Shown: positions 35,228 to 43,845, numbered from the stretch's first letter. The stretch is DNA of 64,000 nucleotides from Streptomyces prunicolor NBRC 13075 (GCF_000367365.1 NZ_BARF01000104.1:62001-126000), one strand, 5' to 3'. Translations and numbers: made by a program. The notes: generated from the sequence alone by a model not told the origin.

Positions 35228-36214
35228 TCAGAGGCGGTCCCGCTTGAGCCCCGCGGGGGTGTTGCGTGCGCCGGCGGCCACGCCCTGGGGAGAGACTGCG
35301 TCGATCGCGGCGGTCTCCTCCGCGGTCAGTTCGATCGCTGTCGCTGCCGCGTTCTGCTCCAGATAGTGGCGCTTCTTGGTGCCGGGGATCGGCACCGTGT
35401 CCTGGTTGATCACCCATGCCAGTGCCAGCTGGGCGACGTCGATGTTCCGCTGTTCGGCCAACTCGCGAAGCCTGTCGACGATCTTCAGGTTGGCGTCGAT
35501 GTTCTCCTGGCTGAACCGGGGCAGGTTGCGGCGGGCGTCGGTGGCCTCGAGGTCGTCGACGGTACGGATGCTGCCGGACAGGAACCCGCGCCCCAGGGGT
35601 GAGAACGGTACGAAGCCGATGCCCAGCTCACGCAGCGTGTCCAGCACTCCGTTGTGCTCGGCGTCGCGTTCGAACAGCGAGTACTCCGACTGGACCGCGC
35701 TCAGCGGGAAGGTGGCGTGCGCGCGCCGGATCGTCTCGGGCGAGGGCTCCGAGATCCCCACGTAGCGCACCTTGCCCTCGGCCACGAACTCCCCCAGGGC
35801 ACCGACCGTCTCCTCGATCGGCACCTGCGGGTCGGTGCGGTGCAGGTAGTACAGGTCGATGTAGTCGGTTTCCAGGTGCCGCAGGGAACGCTCCAGCGCC
35901 TTGCGCGCATACGCCGGGCTGCCGTTGAGGGCACCCGTGGCCACGCCGTCGTCGCCGATCTCCGTGGCGAACTTCGTCGCGATCGTCACCTCGTTCCGAC
36001 GGCCCTTCAACGCCCTGGCCAGCAACTGCTCGTTCAGGAAAGGACCGTAGACCTCGGCGGTGTCCAGGAACGTCACCCCGAGTTCGAGGGCCCGGTGGAT
36101 CGTGGCGACCGACTCCGCGTCGTCGCGACCTCCGTAGAAGGCGCTCATCCCCATGCAGCCCAGGCCCTGCGCGCTCACGACCAGCCCCTGTGAACCGAGC
36201 TCGCTCGTCTTCAT
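35228..36214 (-). CDS. Aldo/keto reductase (AKR13-like)
   Basis: 328 residues from the ATG at 36214. TIM-barrel NADPH-dependent oxidoreductase with the complete catalytic tetrad: Asp51 and Tyr56 (FLDTAEVYGP), Lys81 (ATKFATE) and His125 (YYLHRTDPQ). Cofactor loop VPFSPLGRGFLSG and the C-terminal VPIPGTKKRHYLEQNAAAT follow. Reduces aldehydes or ketones in the cytosol. Downstream of a MarR gene on the same strand, which may control it. Confidence 0.93.
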   Translation of the reverse strand: MKTSELGSQGLVVSAQGLGCMGMSAFYGGRDDAESVATIHRALELGVTFLDTAEVYGPFLNEQLLARALKGRRNEVTIATKFATEIGDDGVATGALNGSPAYARKALERSLRHLETDYIDLYYLHRTDPQVPIEETVGALGEFVAEGKVRYVGISEPSPETIRRAHATFPLSAVQSEYSLFERDAEHNGVLDTLRELGIGFVPFSPLGRGFLSGSIRTVDDLEATDARRNLPRFSQENIDANLKIVDRLRELAEQRNIDVAQLALAWVINQDTVPIPGTKKRHYLEQNAAATAIELTAEETAAIDAVSPQGVAAGARNTPAGLKRDRL

Positions 36215-36334
36215 GACTTCCTCAGCATTCCCGGCAGCAGGCCGCTGCCCGTAGAGATTGGTCTTTCTGTCCGCCGCCGCGCAGCCGCGAACGCCCGTCG
36301 TCCGCACCGTGCCGTCCTCGGTGCCCGAGCTACG

Positions 36335-36826
36335 TCAGCCTTTACGCTGCGTGCGCGGTTGGCGCGAAGATGCGGGCGGCAGTTCGGGAAGCTCCGAGGA
36401 TCGGCCCGTTTCACTGACGAAGCGCGCCAGGAGTCGTCCGAACACGGCCACATCCTCTTCGGGCCACTCACCGAACAGTTTCCTGAGCCCTTCCTGCTGC
36501 CGTGCCCGGGTCACCGCGAGACGTCGACGTCCCTTCGGGGTGAGCTTGAGCAGTTGCGCCCTGGGGAGGTGCGGGGCGGGCACCCTCAGCAGCAGCCCCT
36601 GCGCCTCCAGCTCGGCCAACTGGCGGCTGACGGTGGACTTGTCCAGGCCGTAGACATCCGCCAGGTCCTTCGCGTGTGGGCTCGCAGCGGAGTCGACGTA
36701 GCTCAGCACGCCGAACGCGACGAACGACAATCCCTGGTACATGTCGTTGGACTGGGTCCTCGTGCTGCGCGTGAACTGGACGATCGCCTGATGGATCTCC
36801 TCGATCGGGTCCCGTTCCGCCTCCAT
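36335..36826 (-). CDS. MarR family transcriptional regulator
   Basis: 163 residues. Winged HTH with the helix pair SPHAKDLADVYGLDKSTVSRQLAELEAQGLLLRV, wing KLTPKGRRRLAVTRARQQ, and C-terminal dimerisation helices (FGRLLARFVSETGRS). Starts at the ATG 36826. Located 120 bases upstream of the aldo-keto reductase gene and 66 bases downstream of the LysR stop is not the case: it lies between them on the same strand, with its own start region at 36827-36892. IacR of proteobacterial iac clusters is also MarR-type, but nothing ties this gene, 17 kb away, to the iac operon. Confidence 0.9.
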   Translation of the reverse strand: MEAERDPIEEIHQAIVQFTRSTRTQSNDMYQGLSFVAFGVLSYVDSAASPHAKDLADVYGLDKSTVSRQLAELEAQGLLLRVPAPHLPRAQLLKLTPKGRRRLAVTRARQQEGLRKLFGEWPEEDVAVFGRLLARFVSETGRSSELPELPPASSRQPRTQRKG

Positions 36827-36892
36827 GCGGACATCATGCGAGTTGCATCACGCAACTGTCAAGGTTGTCCCGCGCAACTCTGGCGACCTCGG

Positions 36893-37849
36893 TCAAGCAG
36901 GGCGGGAGTGCGGGAAGCAGTCCTGGGCGCGTCGGGCGACCAGGTTCGAGAAGTCGACGACGACGGGGCTGAGGGTGCGGGCTGTGGCATGGATGAGGCC
37001 AATGGTGCGGAAGGCGTCGGGATCCTCCAGCGGCAGCTCGGTGATGCCGGGGGTCTCCTCGCGCGAGGGCGGCAGGACAGCCACGCCGAGCCCGGCCGCG
37101 ACGAAGCCGCGGATGGTGGCGATCTCGGAGCCGTGGAAGGCTGCGTGCGGAGTGAAACCGGCCGACTCGCACAGGGCCGTCACCAGGTGGTGCAGACCGT
37201 AGCCGGGACTTGCCATCACGAAGTGCTCCGACGCCGCTTCGGCCAGTCGCACCGAGCCGCGCCCGGCCAGACGGTGCCCGGCGGGGACGGCCAGACGCAG
37301 GGGCTCGCGGACGAGGGGCCGGGCGGTGATGCCGGGTTCGTCGGGCAGCGGGGAGGTCAGGCACAGGTCCACCTCCGCGTTGCGCAGGTGTTCCAGCAGG
37401 TTCGAGGCGCTGTCCTGGACGAAGTCGAACCGGACGCCGGGGTGTTCCTCGCGGAACCATCTCACCAGCAGCGGTACCGGAGCACTGCCCAGGGCGGGAA
37501 GGAAGCCGAAGGAGATCGCGCCGGGCGAGTCGGTGATCCGGCGTAGTTCCTCGTAACCCGCGGCGAACTCCCCCAGTCCCCGCTGGACACGAGCGAGGAA
37601 GGCGCGGCCAGGCCGGTTCAGCCGTAGGCCGCGCCGCTCGCGGTCGAACAGGGGTGTGCCGACCGCGGCCTCCACCCGGGCGATGCTGCGGCTGACCGTC
37701 GACTGCGGCATGCCCAACTCGTCGGCGGCGCCGGTCAGGTGCTCCAGTCGGGCCACGGCCTCGAAGCGGACCAGGTCCGAACACAGCCCCGCCGGCGGAG
37801 CCAGCCGGTTGGAGTGGACCGGTGGAGCACCACCGAATGACTGTTCCAT
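36893..37849 (-). CDS. LysR family transcriptional regulator
   Basis: 318 residues from the ATG at 37849. N-terminal HTH: DLVRFEAVARLEHLTGAADE, LGMPQSTVSRSIARVEAAVG, TPLFDRERRGLRLNRPGR. The effector domain has ISFGFLPALGSAPVPLLVRW, EVDLCLTSPLPDEPG, LRLAVPAGHRLAGRGSVRLA and VAAGLGVAVLPPS. Divergent from the MFS gene at 37916 with only 66 bases between; the palindrome TTCCATATATGGAA overlaps its own start codon. It probably regulates that exporter and itself. Confidence 0.93.
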   Translation of the reverse strand: MEQSFGGAPPVHSNRLAPPAGLCSDLVRFEAVARLEHLTGAADELGMPQSTVSRSIARVEAAVGTPLFDRERRGLRLNRPGRAFLARVQRGLGEFAAGYEELRRITDSPGAISFGFLPALGSAPVPLLVRWFREEHPGVRFDFVQDSASNLLEHLRNAEVDLCLTSPLPDEPGITARPLVREPLRLAVPAGHRLAGRGSVRLAEAASEHFVMASPGYGLHHLVTALCESAGFTPHAAFHGSEIATIRGFVAAGLGVAVLPPSREETPGITELPLEDPDAFRTIGLIHATARTLSPVVVDFSNLVARRAQDCFPHSRPA

Positions 37850-37857
37850 ATATGGAA
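37844..37857. promoter_or_regulatory. TTCCATATATGGAA palindrome at the LysR start, candidate operator
   Basis: A perfect 14-base palindrome overlaps the LysR ATG (37847-37849). A related element (TTCCATGCATTGGA) follows about 13 bases further on, toward the MFS gene. Paired sites in a divergent gap are typical of LysR control. Confidence 0.6.
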
Positions 37858-37915
37858 TGGTAGGTGCAGTTCCATGCATTGGACGCATGCGTGAGGACGT
37901 CCTAGCGTCGTTCGG

Positions 37916-39190
37916 GTGATTGACAGCAACGCTCTCCCGACCGCTCACGCGCGAGGTGATTCGGGGTTCCGCAGGGCCACCCTGGCACTGCTGGCCGCTG
38001 GGATCACGACCTTCATGACGCTGTACTGCGTCCAGGCACTCCTGCCGGCCCTCTCCACCGACCTGCATCTGTCGCCCGCCGCGGCCTCGCTGACCATCTC
38101 GGTGTCCACGGCCGCCATGGCCGTGGCCGTCGTACCGCTGACCGTCCTGTCCGACGCGTGGAGCCGCACCGGGATGATGACCCTGTCGCTGTCGTCGGCC
38201 GCAGTCCTGGGCATCGCCTCGGCCTTCGCGCCGAACTTCACGACCCTGCTGGTCGTCCGCGCACTGGAGGGCCTGGCCCTGGCCGGCCTCCAGGCGACCG
38301 CCATGTCCTACCTGTCCGAGGAGGTGCACCCGGGGTCGCTCGGGCACGCGATGGGTCTGTACGTCGCCGGCAACGGCATCGGCGGAATGGCAGGCCGGCT
38401 GATCGCCGACGGCATCCTGGAGGTCACCGGAAGCTGGCGCTGGGCACTGGGCGGGGTCGGCCTGGTGGCCGCCGCCGCAGCCGTCTTCTTCCGCCTGTCG
38501 GTCCCGCCCTCCGTTCGCTTCATACGCCGCGAACCGCAGGCCCGCGCACTGGCGGCGGGCATCACCAAGGCCCTGCCCGACAGCGGTCTGCTGCGTCTGT
38601 ACGTCATCGGCTTCATGGCCATGGCCGCTTTCGTCACCGTGTACAACTACCTCGGATTCCGGCTGATCGCCGCGCCCTTCCACCTCTCCCAGACGGTGGC
38701 GGGGCTGCTGTTCGTCGCCTACATCGCCGGTTCCTTCTCCTCCACCACGGCAGGGCGGCTCGTCGACCGACACGGCCGCGGCCGCGTCCTGTGGCCCGCG
38801 CTCGTCATAGCCCTGGTCGGCCTCGCCACCATGTTGGTCCCCAACCTGGTCACGGTCATCGTCGGGCTGGTCGTCTTCACCATCGGCTTCTTCGCGGCCC
38901 ACGCGGTCGCCAGCGGCTGGGTCGCCGCCCGCTCCGCCGCGATGGGCGCCCAGGGCTCGGCGGTCTACCTCTTCCTCTACTACCTCGGCAGCGCCATCGG
39001 CGGCTCCCTGGGCGGACTGGCCTACTCCGCGACCGCGTGGCACGGCATCACCCTGTACTGCGGCGCTCTCCTGGCCACCGCACTCATCAGCGCCGTGACC
39101 CTGCGCCGCCTGCGCGCACCGGAGCCGGGACGCCCGGCTGTCGGCACCGCGGTCGACACCTCCACCGACAAGTCGCCCACTCCCAACTGA
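37916..39190 (+). CDS. MFS transporter (YnfM-like)
   Basis: 424 residues, GTG start, twelve predicted membrane segments (first: ATLALLAAGITTFMTLYCVQ). MFS signatures: loop 2-3 VVPLTVLSDAWSRTGMM, LEGLALAGLQATAMSYLSEE, MGLYVAGNGIGGMAGRLIAD, and loop 8-9 SSTTAGRLVDRHGRGRV. Resembles arabinose/chloramphenicol-type efflux proteins of the YnfM branch. The divergent LysR gene is the likely controller. Substrate unknown. Confidence 0.92.
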   Translation: MIDSNALPTAHARGDSGFRRATLALLAAGITTFMTLYCVQALLPALSTDLHLSPAAASLTISVSTAAMAVAVVPLTVLSDAWSRTGMMTLSLSSAAVLGIASAFAPNFTTLLVVRALEGLALAGLQATAMSYLSEEVHPGSLGHAMGLYVAGNGIGGMAGRLIADGILEVTGSWRWALGGVGLVAAAAAVFFRLSVPPSVRFIRREPQARALAAGITKALPDSGLLRLYVIGFMAMAAFVTVYNYLGFRLIAAPFHLSQTVAGLLFVAYIAGSFSSTTAGRLVDRHGRGRVLWPALVIALVGLATMLVPNLVTVIVGLVVFTIGFFAAHAVASGWVAARSAAMGAQGSAVYLFLYYLGSAIGGSLGGLAYSATAWHGITLYCGALLATALISAVTLRRLRAPEPGRPAVGTAVDTSTDKSPTPN

Positions 39191-39287
39191 GAAGTCGGCG
39201 ACGAAGCCTCCCCGGCGCGCACCCGCCTCACCTAGTGTCGCCAGTAAGCCGCCAATTCTCATGCACCACCCCCTTGTGGCCTCCAAG

Positions 39288-39295
39288 TGTCGACA
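39288..39295. promoter_or_regulatory. TGTCGACA site upstream of the secreted beta-helix gene
   Basis: Context AAGTGTCGACAGTA, 74 bases before the GTG start at 39370. One of the recurring palindromes of the 39-59 kb region, proposed operator of the GntR protein at 42213. Confidence 0.6.
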
Positions 39296-39369
39296 GTACT
39301 GTCCCAACCGACCGTCCGACCCCGTGCGGACGGTCCTGTCGCAGAACACTGGAGACAAGGGAGTTCACA

Positions 39370-41382
39370 GTGGCACGCAGAACGAGTGAAGGCTCCAACC
39401 ACCCGAAGGGGACTGCCCTGTTGGACCGGGAGGTGGCCTACCGCGCCCGTCCCCGCGCGCTTCTCCTGGCGGTCGCCGGTCTCGCCGCGGCACCGACACT
39501 CGTCGCCCCGGCCGTGGCCCAGGCGTCGACAGGCGGCAAGACCATCCGGGTCGGGTCCGGCGAGACCCTCGAGCTGACCCGGACGACCCGGGCGAGCAGT
39601 CTCACCATCGCGGCCGGCGGCATCATCGCCGCCCCGGCGGGACACAGCCTCACCCTGACGGTCAACGGTGTGGAGACCGGCGGCAAGCTGAGCGAACTCA
39701 CCGACGGCCAGGGCGGAGCGGCCACGGTCATCGCCCCCGGCACCTATCGCGGTGCCGTGGTCCTGACGGTCGCCGAGGAGACCGACGTCGCCTTCAGCGA
39801 CCTCGTCTTCCCCTTCCGCCAGGCCGTCTTCGTGGACGCGGAGGGCGTGAACGAGGACAAGTCCGTACCCTCCGACGTCCGCGGCGGCAAGGTCACCCAC
39901 ACGCACGCCGACGACATCACCCTCCTCTCCCGGGGCGAGGCCTTCAACGGCGTCTACGTGTCGGGAGGCGCCGACTACACCGTGCGCGGACCGAAGATCG
40001 GGTTCGTGGGCAACGGCCGCTGCGACTTCATCGGCTACGGCGCGGCCGTGGTGGGCACGGGCAAGGGCACCACGCTCGTCGTCGACGGCGCGACCATCAG
40101 AAACGAGGGAGTGGTCCGTACGGCCGTCATCGCCGACGCCACCGCCAACGTCGTCGTCAAGAACTCCACCATCCACTGCGCCGACGGCGACAGCGTGCCC
40201 GCCGAGTACCCGGAGACCGGCACCGGCGACACCCGGTACATGATCACCGTGCCCTGGATGCTGGGCATCTCCGGGAACGTCCGCGCGACCAATCTGCTCG
40301 GCGCGAGCACCAGGGCCTCGTACATCAACTCGTCGATCTCCTCGGAGAAGTGGGGCGCCCTGTCGGTCGACGGCGGCAGTGGCTGCACGCTGACCGCCAT
40401 CAACAGCCGGATCGCCAACACCGGTGGCGAGGGCTACGGTTCGTACGCCATCGGCAATGTCACCGAGCACTTCCTGGGGTGCACCTTCGATGTGGGCGAC
40501 TACGCCCTCATCCACTGGGGTTCCTCCGCCCACTACGGGGACAGCACCCGCGCCGCGGTGTCCGCGCTCAACGACTCCCTCGAACTCGGTCTCACCCAGG
40601 CCGAGTTGCGGAGCCTGCCGGTGCGCCCGACCGTCATCGACGCCGGTCGGTTCATGGTCATGTGGTACGCCGCCGGGGCGGTCGGTATCGACGGCGGCAC
40701 CCAAGTCCGCACGGGCAAGACCGCGTTCGTCTCCAAGGCGGTCGCCGGGTCCGTCACGGTCGACGGCTCCCGGGGCGCCTCCATCAAGCCGGGCAACGGG
40801 ATCATCTACCAGTTGATGGACACCGACCGGCCCAGCAGCGTCTCCGTCACCGGCAAGCCGTGGAAGACCGAGATGATCGGCACCTACACCGAGCCGACCG
40901 GAGCCGCGACGAAGTCGTCGACCTGGGACACCACGAGCGGGCAGAGCACCGACGCCACGGCGTCCTTCACCGACATCGACCTGAAGGGCGACTTCTACAA
41001 CTCCGTGCGGGGCGGCGGCAACGCGGGACTCCAGGGGCAGAACCTCAACCTCACCTTCACCCGCTCCTCCGTGCGGGGCGTCATCTCCGCGACGGCCACC
41101 AAGCACCGGGTCTCCACCATCACCATGGCCGAGTACCGGGAGATCAGCGAGGTCACCAACACCCCGGCGCCCGTCGTCAACAACGGTGTCATCGTCACGC
41201 TCGGCAGCCGGTCCACCTGGACCGTCACCGGCACCTCCCACCTGAGCGCGCTGACCCTGGCGTCCGACGCCTCGGTCCGGGCCCCGTCGGGCAGCACCGT
41301 GAAGCTCACGGTCGACGGGACGCCCACCGCCATCAAGGCGGGCACCTCCTACGCGGGAGCGCTGACGCTGACCGTGGCGTGA
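39370..41382 (+). CDS. Secreted protein with right-handed beta-helix-like repeats
   Basis: 670 residues from a GTG with GAGACAAGGGAG upstream. A signal peptide spans ~25-52 (basic RARPRALLL, hydrophobic core, cleavage near AQA-S). The mature protein is rich in Gly/Thr/Val strands, e.g. YTVRGPKIGFVGNGRCDFIG, TTLVVDGATIRNEG, ANVVVKNSTIHCADG and GALSVDGGSGCTLTAINSRI, the pattern of pectate-lyase-like parallel beta-helices. A related ~60-residue module appears at both ends: SLTIAAGGIIAAPAGHSLTL ... GTYRGAVVLTVAEE and ALTLASDASVRAPSGSTVKL ... GTSYAGALTLTVA. No lyase catalytic signature can be named. Being in the TGTCGACA group suggests an extracellular step or substrate binding for the catabolic locus. 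Confidence 0.8.
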   Translation: MARRTSEGSNHPKGTALLDREVAYRARPRALLLAVAGLAAAPTLVAPAVAQASTGGKTIRVGSGETLELTRTTRASSLTIAAGGIIAAPAGHSLTLTVNGVETGGKLSELTDGQGGAATVIAPGTYRGAVVLTVAEETDVAFSDLVFPFRQAVFVDAEGVNEDKSVPSDVRGGKVTHTHADDITLLSRGEAFNGVYVSGGADYTVRGPKIGFVGNGRCDFIGYGAAVVGTGKGTTLVVDGATIRNEGVVRTAVIADATANVVVKNSTIHCADGDSVPAEYPETGTGDTRYMITVPWMLGISGNVRATNLLGASTRASYINSSISSEKWGALSVDGGSGCTLTAINSRIANTGGEGYGSYAIGNVTEHFLGCTFDVGDYALIHWGSSAHYGDSTRAAVSALNDSLELGLTQAELRSLPVRPTVIDAGRFMVMWYAAGAVGIDGGTQVRTGKTAFVSKAVAGSVTVDGSRGASIKPGNGIIYQLMDTDRPSSVSVTGKPWKTEMIGTYTEPTGAATKSSTWDTTSGQSTDATASFTDIDLKGDFYNSVRGGGNAGLQGQNLNLTFTRSSVRGVISATATKHRVSTITMAEYREISEVTNTPAPVVNNGVIVTLGSRSTWTVTGTSHLSALTLASDASVRAPSGSTVKLTVDGTPTAIKAGTSYAGALTLTVA

Positions 41383-41393
41383 CCGGCACATGA

Positions 41394-41432
41394 GACGCCC
41401 CCGGTCGCGTGCGGTACGCGGCCGGGGGCGTC
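41394..41432. terminator. Hairpin between convergent genes
   Basis: Arms GACGCCCCCGG (41394-41404) and CCGGGGGCGTC (41422-41432) are perfectly complementary with a G/C-rich loop. It lies between the beta-helix gene stop and the end of the convergent SnoaL-like gene, so can serve both directions. No T-tract, as usual in Streptomyces. Confidence 0.7.
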
Positions 41433-41446
41433 GTACGACCGGGTGA

Positions 41447-41974
41447 CTATCGCTCCATCACCGGCTTGTCGCCGACGTAGGCGTCCATGCCGACGAAGAA
41501 GGCGCAGAACCGCCAGCAGCCGTCCGGCTCACGGCGCAGCCGTGCGTGGTAGATGACGCTGGCTCCCCAGCGAACGGTGTCGGCGGCCACGGACACCAGA
41601 CCGAAGGCGATCGCGGTGGCCGCTCCCGCCGTCAGATCGAGTTCCTCGACGAGGACGTTGCCCATCAAGTGCCGCCGCTGATCGCCCTGTTCGGCGACGA
41701 CCTCGGACAGCCGCTCCTGTATCCGGGTACGGCCGTCGAAGCGCTCGAACGCCTCGGCGGAACCCTCGGCCACCTCGAACACCGCGTCCTCGGTGAAGCA
41801 ACTGGCCAGTTGGGCGAACTGGGCCTCATCGTGAGCGACGGCGAACCGGTGGAAGGCGTCGGCGATCCGAGCCCGGGCGGACAGCGCCTCGGGACCGAAG
41901 TCGGCGGCTTCCAACGGCCGCATCGCGACGCGGCCCTGACGGTGGGCCCAGGCCTGGAGTGGTGATGACGGCAC
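41447..41974 (-). CDS. SnoaL/NTF2-like protein
   Basis: 175 residues from a GTG with AGGAGG eight bases upstream. Single SnoaL_4-type cone fold: the helix ARIADAFHRFAVAHDEAQFA, LASCFTEDAVFEVAEGSAEA, FDGRTRIQERLSEVVAEQGD, RHLMGNVLVEELDLTAGAAT, and WGASVIYHARLRREPDGCWR. Such proteins act as small isomerases, hydratases, or oxygenase beta-like subunits. Its promoter carries TGTCGACA (42108). No partner alpha subunit is nearby, so an enzymatic role on its own is likelier. Confidence 0.8.
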   Translation of the reverse strand: MPSSPLQAWAHRQGRVAMRPLEAADFGPEALSARARIADAFHRFAVAHDEAQFAQLASCFTEDAVFEVAEGSAEAFERFDGRTRIQERLSEVVAEQGDQRRHLMGNVLVEELDLTAGAATAIAFGLVSVAADTVRWGASVIYHARLRREPDGCWRFCAFFVGMDAYVGDKPVMER

Positions 41975-42107
41975 GGCGTACCTCCTGTGAACGAAGTGAG
42001 CAAAGCGGACGAGGTGGTGACGCGCACGGGGATGTGGTAATCACTGACGGTGACCTGTGCGCGCGGTCGTGGCGGTAGCGGCTCCCTCGCCCCATCGCGC
42101 CGCCGCC

Positions 42108-42115
42108 TGTCGACA
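42108..42115. promoter_or_regulatory. TGTCGACA site (CTGTCGACAG) upstream of the SnoaL-like gene
   Basis: Perfect 10-base palindrome CTGTCGACAG in the 238-base divergent gap between the SnoaL-like and GntR genes, 133 bases from the former's start. Confidence 0.6.
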
Positions 42116-42157
42116 GATCGCACGTGATTGGTATGCAACCGCTCTCATGCGTACGCT

Positions 42158-42169
42158 AGTGTCGACACT
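42158..42169. promoter_or_regulatory. AGTGTCGACACT palindrome upstream of the GntR gene
   Basis: Perfect 12-base palindrome, the best copy of the TGTCGACA motif, 43 bases before the GntR start. Position suits autoregulation. Confidence 0.7.
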
Positions 42170-42212
42170 GTCAAGACGAGTGTGAAGCTGGACCAGTCAG
42201 GGAGACCCCCTC

Positions 42213-42956
42213 ATGCCCCATCAGGACACCCCTCTCGTGTTGGAGCGCCTGTTGCGCCTGCGGGACCGGCGTGAACCGCTGGTCGCGCAGATCGCCGAGT
42301 GGGTCGGTTCGGGCATCATCGAGGGCAGACTTCAGCCCGGGCAGGACCTCAACAGCGTCGAGCTGTCCAACCGCTTCGAGACCAGCCGTACGCCGGTCCG
42401 CGAGGCACTGATGCTCCTCGAACAGGAGGGGCTGGTGGAGATGAAGGCCCGCCGCCGGCCGCGCGTCGCCTCGCCGTCCCTCCAGGACATCCGGGACATC
42501 TACCAGGTCAGGCGGCAGCTCCTGGCCATGCTGGCCGGGCTGCTGGTCGAGCGTGCCACCGAGGACGAACTCACCGAGCTGCGCGGCCGGGTCGAGTCGA
42601 TGCGCGACCTCGCCGACAAGGAGGACGTGGACGCGTACTTCTGGAGCCATGTGCAGCTCCAGGAACGGATGACCGAGATCGTCGGCAACACCACGCTGAA
42701 GCAGATCCTCGACTCGCTCGCGCTGCGCACGCTCATGCTCCGCCACCTGAGCCTGACGCGTACGGGCCGGCTCGCCTACAGCGTCGATGACCAGGAGCGC
42801 CTGATCCAGGCCTACGAGGAACGGGACGGCGAGCTGGCCTCCGCGCTGATCGCCGGAGCCACCGTACGAGCGCTGCGCGCGGTGGAGGAACAACTGGAGC
42901 AGGACACCGCGCGCACCCGCCCGCCCGGCCGCGCCAAACGCGGCCGTACCTCCTGA
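42213..42956 (+). CDS. GntR family regulator, FCD subfamily (candidate master regulator of the 39-61 kb locus)
   Basis: 247 residues. HTH: PLVAQIAEWVGSGIIEGRLQ, PGQDLNSVELSNRFETSRTP, VREALMLLEQEGLVEMKARR. The FCD-type all-helical effector domain contains DIYQVRRQLLAMLAGLLVER, LRGRVESMRDLADKEDVDAY, VQLQERMTEIVGNTTLKQIL and DDQERLIQAYEERDGELASA. Its own promoter has AGTGTCGACACT, and the same core palindrome stands before most neighbouring operons. FCD regulators are generally repressors released by a carboxylate-type ligand. That it binds TGTCGACA is inferred from location and autoregulatory logic. Confidence 0.9.
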   Translation: MPHQDTPLVLERLLRLRDRREPLVAQIAEWVGSGIIEGRLQPGQDLNSVELSNRFETSRTPVREALMLLEQEGLVEMKARRRPRVASPSLQDIRDIYQVRRQLLAMLAGLLVERATEDELTELRGRVESMRDLADKEDVDAYFWSHVQLQERMTEIVGNTTLKQILDSLALRTLMLRHLSLTRTGRLAYSVDDQERLIQAYEERDGELASALIAGATVRALRAVEEQLEQDTARTRPPGRAKRGRTS

Positions 42957-42972
42957 GGACGGCGGGCGGCGC

Positions 42973-43779
42973 CTACTTGGCGAGAACACCACCGTCGACC
43001 GGAAAGTTGCCGCCGGTCACCCAGGCCGACTCGTCGGACACCAGGTAGACGGCGCACCAGGCGATGTCCTCGGGCGTGCCGACCCGCCCCAGGGGGATCC
43101 GGTCGAGGAGCGCCTTACGGGCCGCGCCCTCATGCGCGCCCGCCGACTCGGTGGCCGGGGTACGCACCATGCCGGGCGAGATGGTGTTGGCCCGGATCCC
43201 CAACGGACCTCCTTCTACGGCGAGTTGACGGGTCAGTCCGAGGACGGCCGACTTGCCCGCGCAGTGCGCGACCATCCCGAAGGTCCCGCTGCCCCGGAAG
43301 GCGTTGACCGAAGCGAAGTTGACGATCGAGCCACCCCCGGACACCTCCATGTGCCGCCACACCGCCTGCACGGGCAGGAAGACGACATCGACCTCGCCCC
43401 GCAGCGTGGGGGTCCACTCCTCGAAGAAGTCCATGTCGGCGGCGGTCGCCATGTGCGGGGCGATGGCACCGGCGGTGACCAGGGCGTCGATCCGCCCGTG
43501 CCGTGTGTGCGCCTCGTCGGCGAACCGCCGGGTGTCGGCGGGGTCCGTCATGTCGAGCGGTCCGAGCACGTCGATGGTCAGGCCGCGGTCGGCGGCGAGT
43601 TCGCGGGTGCGCTCGGCTGCGGCGGTGTCGATATCGCAGCCGACGACGGTGGCGCCCTGTTCGGCGCAGAGCAGGGCACAGCCCTGACCGATGCCGGCGC
43701 CCGCGCCGGTGACGAGGACGACCTTGCCGGCGAGTCTGCCGGGACCGGTGGGGGCAGGAATCGGGCGGGAGTGGGTCAT
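42973..43779 (-). CDS. Short-chain dehydrogenase/reductase
   Basis: 268 residues. Classical SDR: VVLVTGAGAGIGQGCALLCA at ~20, acidic strand-2 end (GCDIDTAAAERT, NAD type), TAGAIAPH in place of NNAG, catalytic Ser in IVNFASVNAF, Tyr-x3-Lys altered to HCAGKSAVLGL (His-Cys-Ala-Gly-Lys: the usual Tyr is replaced by His), and NFPVDGGVLAK at the end. The changed catalytic Tyr is unusual and may mean altered chemistry. Last gene of the operon running from 48736; a one-mismatch TGTCGACA site lies 35 bases upstream. Confidence 0.85.
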   Translation of the reverse strand: MTHSRPIPAPTGPGRLAGKVVLVTGAGAGIGQGCALLCAEQGATVVGCDIDTAAAERTRELAADRGLTIDVLGPLDMTDPADTRRFADEAHTRHGRIDALVTAGAIAPHMATAADMDFFEEWTPTLRGEVDVVFLPVQAVWRHMEVSGGGSIVNFASVNAFRGSGTFGMVAHCAGKSAVLGLTRQLAVEGGPLGIRANTISPGMVRTPATESAGAHEGAARKALLDRIPLGRVGTPEDIAWCAVYLVSDESAWVTGGNFPVDGGVLAK

Positions 43780-43813
43780 GGTCCCTCCTGGGAACGGTGG
43801 TGGAGGTCGGTGC

Positions 43814-43821
43814 CGTCGACA
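43814..43821. promoter_or_regulatory. Near-match CGTCGACA upstream of SDR
   Basis: One mismatch to TGTCGACA, 34 bases before the SDR start at 43779 and just inside the gap after the carboxymuconolactone-decarboxylase-like gene. Weak by itself. Confidence 0.35.
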
Positions 43822-43845
43822 CGGTGGGTCCGGGCGGAGGGCGGA

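Noticed and set aside
36335..36826. MarR gene as iacR, regulator of the iac operon
   Set aside because: It is 17 kb away, next to an aldo-keto reductase, and no shared palindrome with the iacA upstream region was seen.
39259..41391. Minus-strand open frame of about 710 codons opposite the beta-helix gene
   Set aside because: Mirror of a repetitive Gly/Val/Thr coding sequence. The plus frame has a signal peptide, ribosome-binding site and plausible strands.
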